DNA from: JBKEAJ01 sp047972135
GTDB taxonomy: Bacteria; Bacteroidota; Bacteroidia; Bacteroidales; Prolixibacteraceae
Assembly: GCA_047972135.1 (NCBI GenBank)
Contig: JBKEAJ010000041.1
Coordinates: forward strand, 1-28,123
Reading direction: 5' to 3'
Length of the DNA stretch: 28,123 nt
This document shows, in pieces, positions 1 through 6,721 of the stretch. A program made the position numbers and the translations under genes. The notes under the pieces are model-generated. The model made no database searches. It was not told where the DNA came from and saw only the letters and a program-made list of their open reading frames with translations. How positions within the stretch are numbered: position 1 is the stretch's first letter; each line of letters begins with the position of its first letter.

Positions 1-229
1 ATGAATTATATTTTCGTAGTGTTTCGCCAGACGCTATCAGATGCAAGTCTTTCTATTGATCTCAATTCCCTACGTGAAATTGAGTATCTAATAAATATAC
101 TGAGAAATTAGATGAGTTTGCCCTGGCAATTGCCCCTTGATTTTTCTTACGCCAATTCCTCCAAATAATAAATATACCAAGATATTAAAGAGGTAGAGGC
201 AACTAAAACAAAAAATAAGGCACAAACTT
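1..229. other. Gene-poor leader region, possible tail of an upstream gene
   Basis: Frame 1 is open from base 1 to a TAG at 109-111 (36 codons). It could be the 3' end of a gene that begins outside the window, or chance. The encoded peptide matches nothing I recognise. An imperfect inverted repeat lies inside it (CTCAATT at 61-67 with AATTGAG at 78-84), without a T-run, so it is a poor terminator. I see no tRNA or other RNA gene here. Confidence 0.25.
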
Positions 230-261
230 TTTGCTTATATCATAAATAATCACTTAATTTG
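230..261 (+). promoter_or_regulatory. Putative promoter of the rpmB operon
   Basis: A TTTG at 230-233 is followed 20 bases later by TTAATTTG at 254-261. This fits the Bacteroidetes arrangement TTTG-N19-21-TAnnTTTG with one mismatch in the -7 box. Transcription would start near 266, giving a leader of about 35 bases before the rpmB ATG. Assigned from consensus only. Confidence 0.5.
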
Positions 262-301
262 CAGTCCGAAAAAACAAGGAAAGAAATAAAATACAATAGA
301 A

Positions 302-550
302 ATGTCACGAGTTTGTCAAGTAACAGGAAAGAAGGTCATGGTTGGAAACAACGTTTCGCACTCAAACAGAAAGACCAAAAGAAGGTTCTATCCGAATCTA
401 TTTAAAAAGAAGTTCTATCTACCGGAAGAGGATAAATGGATAAGGCTTACAGTATCAGCAGCAGGGCTAAAAATCATCAACAAAAGAGGATTGAACATAG
501 TTTTAAAGGAGTCTTTAGAAAAAGGTTTAGTATCTAAAAAAGCATTGTAA
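302..550 (+). CDS. rpmB: 50S ribosomal protein L28
   Basis: This 82-residue protein opens with SRVCQVTGKK and continues with NNVSHSNRKTKRRFYPNL, the conserved N-terminal core of bacterial L28, a structural protein of the large ribosomal subunit. Length is normal for the family. Only one cysteine is present (residue 5), so it is the zinc-free form. The ATG at 302 follows a purine-rich leader. The rpmG gene starts two bases after its stop, so the two are translationally close and surely co-transcribed. Identity is clear from the sequence. Confidence 0.95.
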   Translation: MSRVCQVTGKKVMVGNNVSHSNRKTKRRFYPNLFKKKFYLPEEDKWIRLTVSAAGLKIINKRGLNIVLKESLEKGLVSKKAL

Positions 551-552
551 TC

Positions 553-735
553 ATGGCAAAAAAAGGAAATAGAGTTCAAGTAATTCTTGAATGCACAGAG
601 CATAAGGAAAGTGGGCAGCCTGGCACATCTAGGTATATCACCATGAAGAACAAGAAAAACACCACTGAAAGATTGGAATTGAAGAAATACAATCCGATAC
701 TAAGGAAAATGACGGTTCACCGTGAAATAAAATAA
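553..735 (+). CDS. rpmG: 50S ribosomal protein L33
   Basis: This 60-residue basic protein has the L33 pattern: VQVILECTEH, then GTSRYITMKNKKNTTERLELKKYNP and a short basic tail. It is a large-subunit ribosomal protein near the E site. The paired CxxC zinc motifs of some L33 proteins are absent (one Cys, residue 14), so it is the zinc-independent type, matching the zinc-free L28 next to it. It lies two bases after rpmB and six bases before the DUF4295 gene, in one operon. Confidence 0.95.
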   Translation: MAKKGNRVQVILECTEHKESGQPGTSRYITMKNKKNTTERLELKKYNPILRKMTVHREIK

Positions 736-741
736 TAAGAA

Positions 742-897
742 ATGGCAAAGAAAACAGTCGCATCGCTCCAAAAGGGAGAAGGAAAAGGATACGCCAAAGT
801 AGTGAGAATGGTGAAATCGGAAAAGTCCGGTTCTTACTGTTTTCAAGAGAGTGTAGTACCTAACGAAGAGGTAAAAAGTTTTTTCGCAAAGAAATAG
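742..897 (+). CDS. DUF4295 family small basic protein
   Basis: This 51-residue open frame begins MAKKTVASLQKGEGKGYAKV and ends VKSFFAKK before TAG. It matches my recollection of the DUF4295 family, a short lysine-rich protein found in Bacteroidetes directly after rpmG and before ftsY. Its role is unknown; the gene order and basic composition suggest a ribosome-associated protein, but that is inference. The ATG at 742 lies six bases after the rpmG stop. A rho-independent terminator follows 33 bases downstream, so it is probably the last gene of the rpmB operon. Confidence 0.85.
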   Translation: MAKKTVASLQKGEGKGYAKVVRMVKSEKSGSYCFQESVVPNEEVKSFFAKK

Positions 898-930
898 ACT
901 TATCAGCGAATATAAAATTCGAGTTTATAT

Positions 931-970
931 AAAAAAGCTCATGGGAACGATAAATTCCATGAGCTTTTTT
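931..970 (+). terminator. Rho-independent terminator after the ribosomal protein operon
   Basis: A nearly perfect inverted repeat (AAAAAAGCTCATGG at 931-944 with CCATGAGCTTTTTT at 957-970) closes a short loop and ends in six T. Because the outer stem is A/T, it could work in both directions, but only the plus strand has a gene running into it. Confidence 0.9.
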
Positions 971-972
971 AT

Positions 973-980
973 TATCTTTG
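973..980 (+). promoter_or_regulatory. Putative -7 box of ftsY
   Basis: TATCTTTG is an exact TAnnTTTG match 25 bases before the ftsY ATG and directly abuts the preceding terminator. No convincing TTTG lies 19-21 bases upstream, since that stretch is the terminator stem. Confidence 0.4.
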
Positions 981-1005
981 AGTCACTTATAAAAAGAATT
1001 TGAAT

Positions 1006-1953
1006 ATGGCAATTTTTGGAATGTTTTCGAAGAAGAAGAAAGAGAGCCTTGATGAAGGTCTTTCCAAGACAAAGACTAGCGTACTTGACAAAATAGGCAG
1101 AGCAATTGCGGGTAAGTCAAAAGTTGACGACGAAGTGCTCGACAATCTTGAAGAAGCACTTATTACTTCGGATGTAGGAGTCAACACCACCATAAAAATC
1201 ATAGAACGCATAGAGGCACGTGTTTCCCGCGACAAATATCTAGGAACTTCAGAGCTCAACAGAATTTTGCGAGAAGAAATAGCAGAGCTACTGAAAGAAA
1301 ACAACTCCGCAGACACAGAGAATTTTGATATAGACCCTAATGATGCACCCTATGTCATCATGGTAGTTGGTGTGAATGGAGTTGGCAAGACCACAACCAT
1401 CGGGAAATTGGCACACCAGTTTAAGCAAGCAGGTAAGAATGTTTATTTGGGAGCAGCCGACACCTTTAGGGCGGCAGCGGTAGATCAGTTGCAGATATGG
1501 GCAGACAGGGTTGACGTACCGATAGTCAAGCAAGGTATGGGAGCTGACCCTGCGTCGGTAGCATTCGACACACTTCAATCGGCAGTGAAGAACAATGCCG
1601 ACGTTGTGTTGATAGACACAGCAGGCAGGCTACACAATAAAATTAACCTGATGAACGAGCTTTCCAAGATTAAAGCAGTAATGAAGAAGGTTGTTCCCAA
1701 TGCACCACAGGAGGTTCTGTTGGTACTCGACGGTTCTACGGGTCAAAATGCTTTTGAGCAGGCAAAGCAGTTCACACAAGCCACCGCTGTCACGGCAATG
1801 GCATTAACAAAGTTGGACGGGACGGCAAAGGGCGGCGTGGTGATAGGCATATCCGATCAATTTAAAATCCCTGTAAAGTATATTGGCATTGGCGAGAAAA
1901 TGGAAGACTTGCAGCTATTTAACAGGACAGAGTTTGTAGATTCCTTGTTCTAA
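1006..1953 (+). CDS. ftsY: Signal recognition particle receptor FtsY
   Basis: A 315-residue SRP-family GTPase, the membrane-side receptor that docks SRP-ribosome complexes and passes them to the SecYEG translocon. An N-terminal lysine-rich helix (KKKKESLDEG) is followed by the helical N domain and a complete G domain: P-loop GVNGVGKTT near residue 122, DTFRAAAVDQLQ near 152, DTAGRLHNK near 204 and TKLDGTAKGG near 268. The long acidic A domain of E. coli FtsY is missing, as in many short FtsY proteins. An in-frame TTG lies two codons earlier, but the ATG at 1006 gives the usual MxIFGMFSKKK start. It is probably transcribed alone, between two terminators. Confidence 0.96.
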   Translation: MAIFGMFSKKKKESLDEGLSKTKTSVLDKIGRAIAGKSKVDDEVLDNLEEALITSDVGVNTTIKIIERIEARVSRDKYLGTSELNRILREEIAELLKENNSADTENFDIDPNDAPYVIMVVGVNGVGKTTTIGKLAHQFKQAGKNVYLGAADTFRAAAVDQLQIWADRVDVPIVKQGMGADPASVAFDTLQSAVKNNADVVLIDTAGRLHNKINLMNELSKIKAVMKKVVPNAPQEVLLVLDGSTGQNAFEQAKQFTQATAVTAMALTKLDGTAKGGVVIGISDQFKIPVKYIGIGEKMEDLQLFNRTEFVDSLF

Positions 1954-1990
1954 AATAGGGAGTGTAATGGGAGTGTAATCTAAACTCAAT

Positions 1991-2023
1991 AAAAAAACCA
2001 ATCGAAGATTCGATTGGTTTTTT
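1991..2023. terminator. Bidirectional terminator between ftsY and the beta-barrel gene
   Basis: AAAAAACCAATCGAA and TTCGATTGGTTTTTT form a perfect 15-bp stem around a two-base centre, with A-run on one side and T-run on the other. It sits between convergent genes (ftsY ends at 1953; the minus-strand gene ends at 2051), so it should terminate both. Confidence 0.92.
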
Positions 2024-2050
2024 ATTTCTGCGGAATATATCAGTTCTTTC

Positions 2051-2623
2051 TTAGAACCTATATCCTACACCTGCTTGGATTGTACTCATCTTCATGTCTG
2101 GTTGTATAGAAGTACCTCCATATTTATACCTTGCATCAATAAAGAAGTGCTTTCCGATTTTGTACTCAGCTCCAAAAATGATTCCCAAGTCAAAATAATC
2201 GTAATCATCACCTTCGACAGCAACTGTATACCCACTAGCATCATCGCTGGCACTAAGCATAATACCTAATGCAACACCGGCATGCAAACTAAGCTTGTTC
2301 TCAACTAGGTAAAGTTTAAGAGCCAAAGGAAGATCAATCATAGAAGTTGTAAGCTTCACTTCAGTACTACCGGATTTCAGTTTAGAACCTGCGTCCTCAT
2401 ACAATACTTCTCCCATTAATGACAAAGTACGAGTCATGTGCAATTCTCCTTGCAGCCCTCCATAGAAAGAGGTTTTCATTGAAGGGTCAACACCACTTAA
2501 GTCAGTATTAAACTGCGCCATATTTACTCCAGCCTTTAGAGCGAACTCAAAGGTTTTATCTTGAGCGTTTACCACTACTCCTGTCGCAAGCACTGCAACA
2601 ATCATTAAAAATAATTTCTTCAT
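2051..2623 (-). CDS. Outer-membrane beta-barrel protein (PorT/OmpX-like)
   Basis: A 190-residue protein with a clear signal peptide: MKK, a hydrophobic stretch to about residue 18, and a likely cleavage after VNA just before QD. The mature part has alternating hydrophobic residues, many glycines and aromatic strand ends, and it closes with VGYRF, a terminal Phe typical of outer-membrane barrels. It resembles the small eight-stranded 'outer membrane beta-barrel domain' proteins abundant in Bacteroidetes. Function is not predictable: such proteins may be structural, adhesive or small porins. It is a single gene, with its own promoter and a shared terminator downstream. Confidence 0.8.
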   Translation of the reverse strand: MKKLFLMIVAVLATGVVVNAQDKTFEFALKAGVNMAQFNTDLSGVDPSMKTSFYGGLQGELHMTRTLSLMGEVLYEDAGSKLKSGSTEVKLTTSMIDLPLALKLYLVENKLSLHAGVALGIMLSASDDASGYTVAVEGDDYDYFDLGIIFGAEYKIGKHFFIDARYKYGGTSIQPDMKMSTIQAGVGYRF

Positions 2624-2652
2624 AATTTCCTATATAATAAAATTTCTGGGTC

Positions 2653-2683
2653 AAATATAGGCAATAATACCTAAACACACAAT
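2653..2683 (-). promoter_or_regulatory. Putative promoter of the beta-barrel gene
   Basis: On the minus strand TATATTTG (2653-2660) is an exact -7 box. A TTGTG (2679-2683) lies 18 bases upstream of it as a partial -33 element. The implied leader is about 25 bases. Confidence 0.5.
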
Positions 2684-2778
2684 ATTATTTTTCAGCGAAA
2701 AATGTCAATAACTTTTCAAGCACCAATAATCGAGTCAAAACAATATAGTAAAACAGTAGATTTGTGTTTTGAATTTTC

Positions 2779-2786
2779 TACCTTTG
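2779..2786 (+). promoter_or_regulatory. Putative -7 box of the MBL-fold hydrolase gene
   Basis: TACCTTTG matches TAnnTTTG exactly and lies 19 bases before the ATG at 2806. A TTTG at 2761-2764 is too close (14 bases) to be a standard -33 element, so the upstream half is weak. Confidence 0.4.
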
Positions 2787-2805
2787 TCAGCAAATTTCAA
2801 GGCTA

Positions 2806-3441
2806 ATGAATCAGTACAAAACTTTCACATTTAACCCTTTAGGCGTTAACACCACGATTGTATGGAGTGGTACAAGAGGACTTATATTTGACCCTGCTTG
2901 CCATACCGACGAAGAATTTGAGATATTAAATCAATTCATAGAAAAAAATAATATTCAGGAAATAGACATACTACAAACGCATGCACATTTCGATCATTTG
3001 ATGGGGGTAAATGCCATATCTTCGAAATACACTTCGAGCTTAAAGATGCACAAAGACGATTTGTTTCTTTTAGAAAATGCAGTAGCAATGGCAGCAAGGT
3101 TTGGCATTCTGATGGATGAAGTCAGAATTCCTGATGAATATCTTGACGAAAGCAAAACTATTAATATTGGGGATGAAATCGTATCTCTCCTACATGTTCC
3201 AGGGCATTCGCCTGGCAGTTTATGCTACCACTTCCCCACGAGCAAGATAATAATTGTCGGCGACGTATTATTTAGAGGAAGTATTGGAAGAACAGATTTG
3301 CCTGGAGGCGACATGCGACTTTTAGTAAACGGCATACAAAGCAAGTTGCTGACACTGCCTGAGGACACGGTCGTAATAAGTGGTCACGGTGCATCGACTA
3401 GCATCGGAGACGAGAAAAGGACTAATCCTTTCATACAATAG
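2806..3441 (+). CDS. MBL-fold metallo-hydrolase (glyoxalase II-like)
   Basis: A 211-residue single-domain metallo-beta-lactamase-fold enzyme. The metal-binding motif THAHFDH covers residues 58-64 (H59, H61, D63, H64). The other ligands are H134 in GHSPGS, D153 in VGDVLF and H194 in SGHG. This is the compact glyoxalase II / YcbL-like layout, with about the usual length and no extra domain. Such enzymes hydrolyse thioesters such as S-lactoylglutathione, but many cytosolic members have unknown substrates, and the family alone does not fix the reaction here. It stands alone, divergent from the beta-barrel gene and convergent with the tRNA. The conserved ending GDEKRTNPFI supports the frame. Confidence 0.88.
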   Translation: MNQYKTFTFNPLGVNTTIVWSGTRGLIFDPACHTDEEFEILNQFIEKNNIQEIDILQTHAHFDHLMGVNAISSKYTSSLKMHKDDLFLLENAVAMAARFGILMDEVRIPDEYLDESKTINIGDEIVSLLHVPGHSPGSLCYHFPTSKIIIVGDVLFRGSIGRTDLPGGDMRLLVNGIQSKLLTLPEDTVVISGHGASTSIGDEKRTNPFIQ

Positions 3442-3490
3442 TGTACAAACCTATCTGACAGGAAAAAGGGTTTAGATATAAAAGAAGAAG

Positions 3491-3574
3491 TGTCCGGAAC
3501 AAGACTCGAACTTGCACAGCCTAACGGCCACTAGCCCCTCAAGCTAGCGTGTCTACCAATTCCACCATCCGGAC
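3491..3574 (-). tRNA. tRNA-Leu (anticodon GAG)
   Basis: On the minus strand GTCCGGA (from 3574) pairs with TCCGGAC near the 3' end, followed by the discriminator A at 3491. The anticodon arm reads CTAGC-TTGAGGG-GCTAG, giving anticodon GAG and decoding CUC/CUU leucine codons. The long variable arm expected of tRNA-Leu is present, and the T-arm contains GTTCGAGTC. The total is 84 bases. CCA is not encoded. It lies 44 bases after the last dcw gene on the same strand. Confidence 0.95.
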
Positions 3575-3590
3575 ATTGAGTTTCGGGATG

Positions 3591-3598
3591 CAAATTTA
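3591..3598 (-). promoter_or_regulatory. Putative -7 box of tRNA-Leu
   Basis: TAAATTTG on the minus strand is an exact TAnnTTTG match 16 bases before the tRNA 5' end, so the tRNA probably has its own promoter as well as any read-through from the ftsZ gene. The -33 region is weak. Confidence 0.45.
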
Positions 3599-3618
3599 GC
3601 GATTAGAATTATATATTC

Positions 3619-4974
3619 CTAATCTACATTTTTATTTAGGTATCTGTTTTCTGTAACTATTGATGAATTTTCATCGTCATCATTCAGCACTCCTTTGTCG
3701 CTCAGCAGAGTATTGGCGCTATCTCGTTTTTTCATATTTTTTCTACGTCTCATATACGCTGGCACATTCTCCAAGTCTGTCAGGATGCTGTCTGAAGCTG
3801 TGGCAAAATCGGGTAGCTTGTCAGCCTCAGAATCTTCTATCTGCATCGTATCATTTAATGCATCATCTCTCTTTGTTGCTGTATTAGCGGTGTCGTTCAG
3901 AGCTTTAGGATACTCCGACATATAAGAATGCGATGAAGGCTTATAAATTCCCTCATGAATCTGATGTAAGTCTTGATTATCTACGTCTCCCCCATGCAGA
4001 TATTGCTCCATACCCGATTTATCGAAACCTGTGGCAATCACCATAACCGACACCTCTTCTCCCAAAGAATCGTCTATTGCATTTCCGGGTATAACGTCTG
4101 CATTATTTCCTGCAAACTCTTGCATTGTTGTACAAATTGTATCTATCTCTTGTATAGACACTTCATGGCTTGAACTTGAGTATATACAAATAAGTACATT
4201 TTTTGCTCCAAACACGTTATTATTGTTCAACAATGGAGAGTGCAAAGCATTTTCGAGAGCCTCTGTTGCTCGATTTGCACCATTGGCGCGCCCCGAGCCC
4301 ATAAGTGCCAATCCGCTATTTCTCATAACGGCATCCACATTTGAGAGGTCTGCATTCATATATCCCGTAACATTAATAATTTCTGCTATACCTCTTGCCG
4401 CCGATGCTAAAACATCATCGGCTTTTGCAAAAGACTCCGATATAGTAAGGTCTCCAAAGATATCAATAATTCTTTCGTTGTTAACAACAAGCAGCGAGTC
4501 TACATAGGGAGCAAGTTCCTCAATACCTTTGCAGGCATGTCTTAAGCGTCTGACTCCTTCATTTTTAAAAGGTATTGTCACTATTCCTATTGTCAATATT
4601 CCCTGCTCCTTACACACCTTTGCCACAATAGGAGCAGCACCTGTTCCCGTACCTCCTCCCATACCGGCAGTAACGAAGACCATTTTTGCTCCTCTGACAG
4701 CATCTTCTATCTCCTCGCTTGTTTCGATAGCAGCTTGTCGTCCCACATCGGGTTTGCTTCCTGCGCCAAGACCTTCGGTAAGTTTAGGACCCAGTTGTAT
4801 AAGCTTTTCAATATTACTGTTTACCAAAGCTTGGTAGTCGGTATTACAAAGGATAAAATCGACATTTTTGATACCATTGGCAGCCATATGTTTGACGGCG
4901 TTACCACCGCCACCGCCAACACCTACAACTCTTATTACAGCACCCTCACTACGAGGTAATTCAAAATTTACCAT
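3619..4974 (-). CDS. ftsZ: Cell division protein FtsZ, second copy, T7-loop Asp replaced
   Basis: A 451-residue tubulin-like protein, the second of two adjacent ftsZ genes. The nucleotide-binding half is intact: VVGVGGGGGNAV (17-27), GMGGGTGTGAAP (104-115), the E and R of NEGVRRL and the D of KADDVL. In the T7 loop, which completes the GTPase site of the neighbouring subunit, the sequence is YMNADLSNVDAVM. N207 and D209 are kept, but position 212 is Asn instead of the Asp of E. coli FtsZ (codon AAT). A disordered linker (about 320-400) leads to VPAYMRRRK (404-412), the FtsA-binding C-terminal peptide, followed by an unusual 39-residue tail. It lies 26 bases after the first ftsZ and is the last gene of the cluster. 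GTP binding is likely; efficient hydrolysis is doubtful. This is an inference from E. coli D212 mutants. Confidence 0.93.
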   Translation of the reverse strand: MVNFELPRSEGAVIRVVGVGGGGGNAVKHMAANGIKNVDFILCNTDYQALVNSNIEKLIQLGPKLTEGLGAGSKPDVGRQAAIETSEEIEDAVRGAKMVFVTAGMGGGTGTGAAPIVAKVCKEQGILTIGIVTIPFKNEGVRRLRHACKGIEELAPYVDSLLVVNNERIIDIFGDLTISESFAKADDVLASAARGIAEIINVTGYMNADLSNVDAVMRNSGLALMGSGRANGANRATEALENALHSPLLNNNNVFGAKNVLICIYSSSSHEVSIQEIDTICTTMQEFAGNNADVIPGNAIDDSLGEEVSVMVIATGFDKSGMEQYLHGGDVDNQDLHQIHEGIYKPSSHSYMSEYPKALNDTANTATKRDDALNDTMQIEDSEADKLPDFATASDSILTDLENVPAYMRRRKNMKKRDSANTLLSDKGVLNDDDENSSIVTENRYLNKNVD

Positions 4975-5000
4975 AACTCATTTTTTTAGAACATTTCGAC

Positions 5001-6677
5001 TTACTCGTCATCATCATTAAAGAAGCCGTCCAGCTTAGGCAATTTCGCCATAATTTTCGCTTCAACTCCATTTTTGTCTCTATTTCTCAGTGCTTCCTTT
5101 CTCTCTTCGGCTCGTTTTCTTTTTTCCTCTTGACGTTTAGCATCGGCGATTTGTTTTTCCTCGGCATCCTTTTGTCGTTTGAGTTCTTTAAGATGTTCGC
5201 GACGTTTTTGCAGCTCTGCCTCCTCTTTGCGTCTTTTCTCTTTCTCTACTCTTTCGGCTCTTTGCTTTTCGGCAATCAAAGCTTGCTTAATGAGTTTTTC
5301 CTGCTGAATTATTCTCAGTCGCTCTTCATGCTTTGCTTGCTGTTCTTGTTCAGCCTTTTCTTGTTCACCATTGAAATAGTCCTCCATATTAAACAAGTCG
5401 TCGTCAGCCTCCAAATTCTTTTGATTATCTCTGCTGTCCTGACTTTGTATATTCACTTCATCAGCAAACTGCGAATAAAGACTAATCTCCTCATTATCAG
5501 CCTCAATCTCATCCTCAACACTATTCTCGTCTACATTCTTCTCAGTCTCAAAGGTCTCCTCATACAAGGTAAGAACATCTATATTTTGTTCGCTATTTAC
5601 CGAAGCACTATAGCTTTTTGTTGCAGGCTCAGGAGTGGATTCCAAGTCTATATCAGTTTTTTTTTCTGCATTATTCTCATCGAGCTCATTGAGCACTCTC
5701 ACTCTATCGGCAAATCCTGAGGCTACGATGGTAACTCCGATTTTGTCGCCCAAGGACTCATCGTATGTAGTACCTTGAATAATCTCGGCATTGCCTGCTG
5801 ACATATCTTGCAAGAGTTGCATCACCATCCCCACCTCCGAAGATTTAAACTCCGAATTACCATATATAAGATTTACCAAAATATAATTGGCTCCTGCGAT
5901 GGAATTATCAGCCAATAGTGGAGATTCCAGTGCCTCCTTTACAGCTTTCATCACGCGTGCTTCACCTTCGCTGTATCCCGAGCCCATCACGAACACACGA
6001 CTATCTTTAAGAACTGTGCTTACGTCAGCAAAATCTATATTGACATCTCCGTAGCATGAAACAATCTCGGCAGTTCCCTTGACTGCCATTGCAATAATAT
6101 CATCGGCTTTTTTCATAGCCTGCGATGCTGGTAAATCTCCATACAGCGTATATACCTTATCGTTTTTCAAGACCAGTAAAGAGTCAACACATTCCTGCAA
6201 CTTGAGTAGCCCCTCATGTGCCTGTTCCAGTCTCTTACGTCCTTCAAATCTTGAGGGGAATGACACTACGGCAACCGTGAGTATTCCCATTTCGCGTGCG
6301 ATTTTAGCAATCACGGGACTTGCACCTGTACCGGTACCGCCTCCCATACCTGCTGTAAGGAATATCATTTTAGTACCGTCGGACAAAACGGCTCTAATTT
6401 CCGACTCCGCCTCTTGTGCAGCTTGCTCACCCACGAGAGTATTATTACCTGCCCCACTACCTTCTGTAAGTTTTTTTCCTAGTTGTATTTTGAGGGGTAT
6501 AGGACTAATGTCCAAGACTTTAGCATCAGTATTACAATTCACAAAACTGACTCCTTTCACACCTCTTGCATAGAGGTTATTTACGGCATTATTTCCAGCA
6601 CCACCGACTCCTATCACCGTGATAATACTATCTCTGGTAACACCTGGAATATCAAAATCTACTAACTTGTCCAACAT
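5001..6677 (-). CDS. ftsZ: Cell division protein FtsZ, first copy, with helical C-terminal rod
   Basis: A 558-residue FtsZ, much longer than the usual 380-450. The GTPase core (1-325) is complete: VIGVGGAGNNAV (21-32), GMGGGTGTGASP (110-121), FEGRKR (144-149), KADDII, and a T7 loop VNIDFADVSTV with N213, D215 and D218 in the catalytic positions. After residue 330 come a Glu/Asp-rich linker and then, from about 437 to 530, an uninterrupted E/K/R/Q-rich stretch that should form a coiled coil or single alpha-helix. It ends KLPKLDGFFNDDDE. I find no PAxxRR-type C-terminal peptide, so how it contacts FtsA is unclear. It lies 44 bases after ftsA and 26 bases before the second ftsZ. It is expected to form the dynamic Z-ring. 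Confidence 0.94.
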   Translation of the reverse strand: MLDKLVDFDIPGVTRDSIITVIGVGGAGNNAVNNLYARGVKGVSFVNCNTDAKVLDISPIPLKIQLGKKLTEGSGAGNNTLVGEQAAQEAESEIRAVLSDGTKMIFLTAGMGGGTGTGASPVIAKIAREMGILTVAVVSFPSRFEGRKRLEQAHEGLLKLQECVDSLLVLKNDKVYTLYGDLPASQAMKKADDIIAMAVKGTAEIVSCYGDVNIDFADVSTVLKDSRVFVMGSGYSEGEARVMKAVKEALESPLLADNSIAGANYILVNLIYGNSEFKSSEVGMVMQLLQDMSAGNAEIIQGTTYDESLGDKIGVTIVASGFADRVRVLNELDENNAEKKTDIDLESTPEPATKSYSASVNSEQNIDVLTLYEETFETEKNVDENSVEDEIEADNEEISLYSQFADEVNIQSQDSRDNQKNLEADDDLFNMEDYFNGEQEKAEQEQQAKHEERLRIIQQEKLIKQALIAEKQRAERVEKEKRRKEEAELQKRREHLKELKRQKDAEEKQIADAKRQEEKRKRAEERKEALRNRDKNGVEAKIMAKLPKLDGFFNDDDE

Positions 6678-6721
6678 AACTATATATTTTTCGGGTGAAA
6701 TAATATCCTACTAGTCTTGAC

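Noticed and set aside
1000..1005. TTG at 1000 as the ftsY start
   Set aside because: The ATG two codons later gives the usual FtsY N-terminus, and TTG starts are rare beside a good ATG.
3446..3472. AAACC ... GGTTT inverted repeat as a terminator between the hydrolase gene and the tRNA
   Set aside because: The stem is only five base pairs, the loop is long and no T-run follows on either strand.
4031..4507. Open frame of 158 codons on the plus strand inside the second ftsZ
   Set aside because: It lies wholly antisense to a conserved gene, and the predicted product has no recognisable domain. It is a shadow of the ftsZ codons.
3619..4974. Second ftsZ as a pseudogene
   Set aside because: The frame is full length, all nucleotide-binding motifs and the C-terminal peptide are conserved, and only one catalytic residue differs, so decay is unlikely.
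5130..5720. Open frame of 196 codons on the plus strand with a hydrophobic Phe/Leu-rich product
   Set aside because: It is the reverse complement of the E/K/R-rich tail of the first FtsZ (GAA/AAG codons read as TTC/CTT), which makes an apparent membrane protein by chance.
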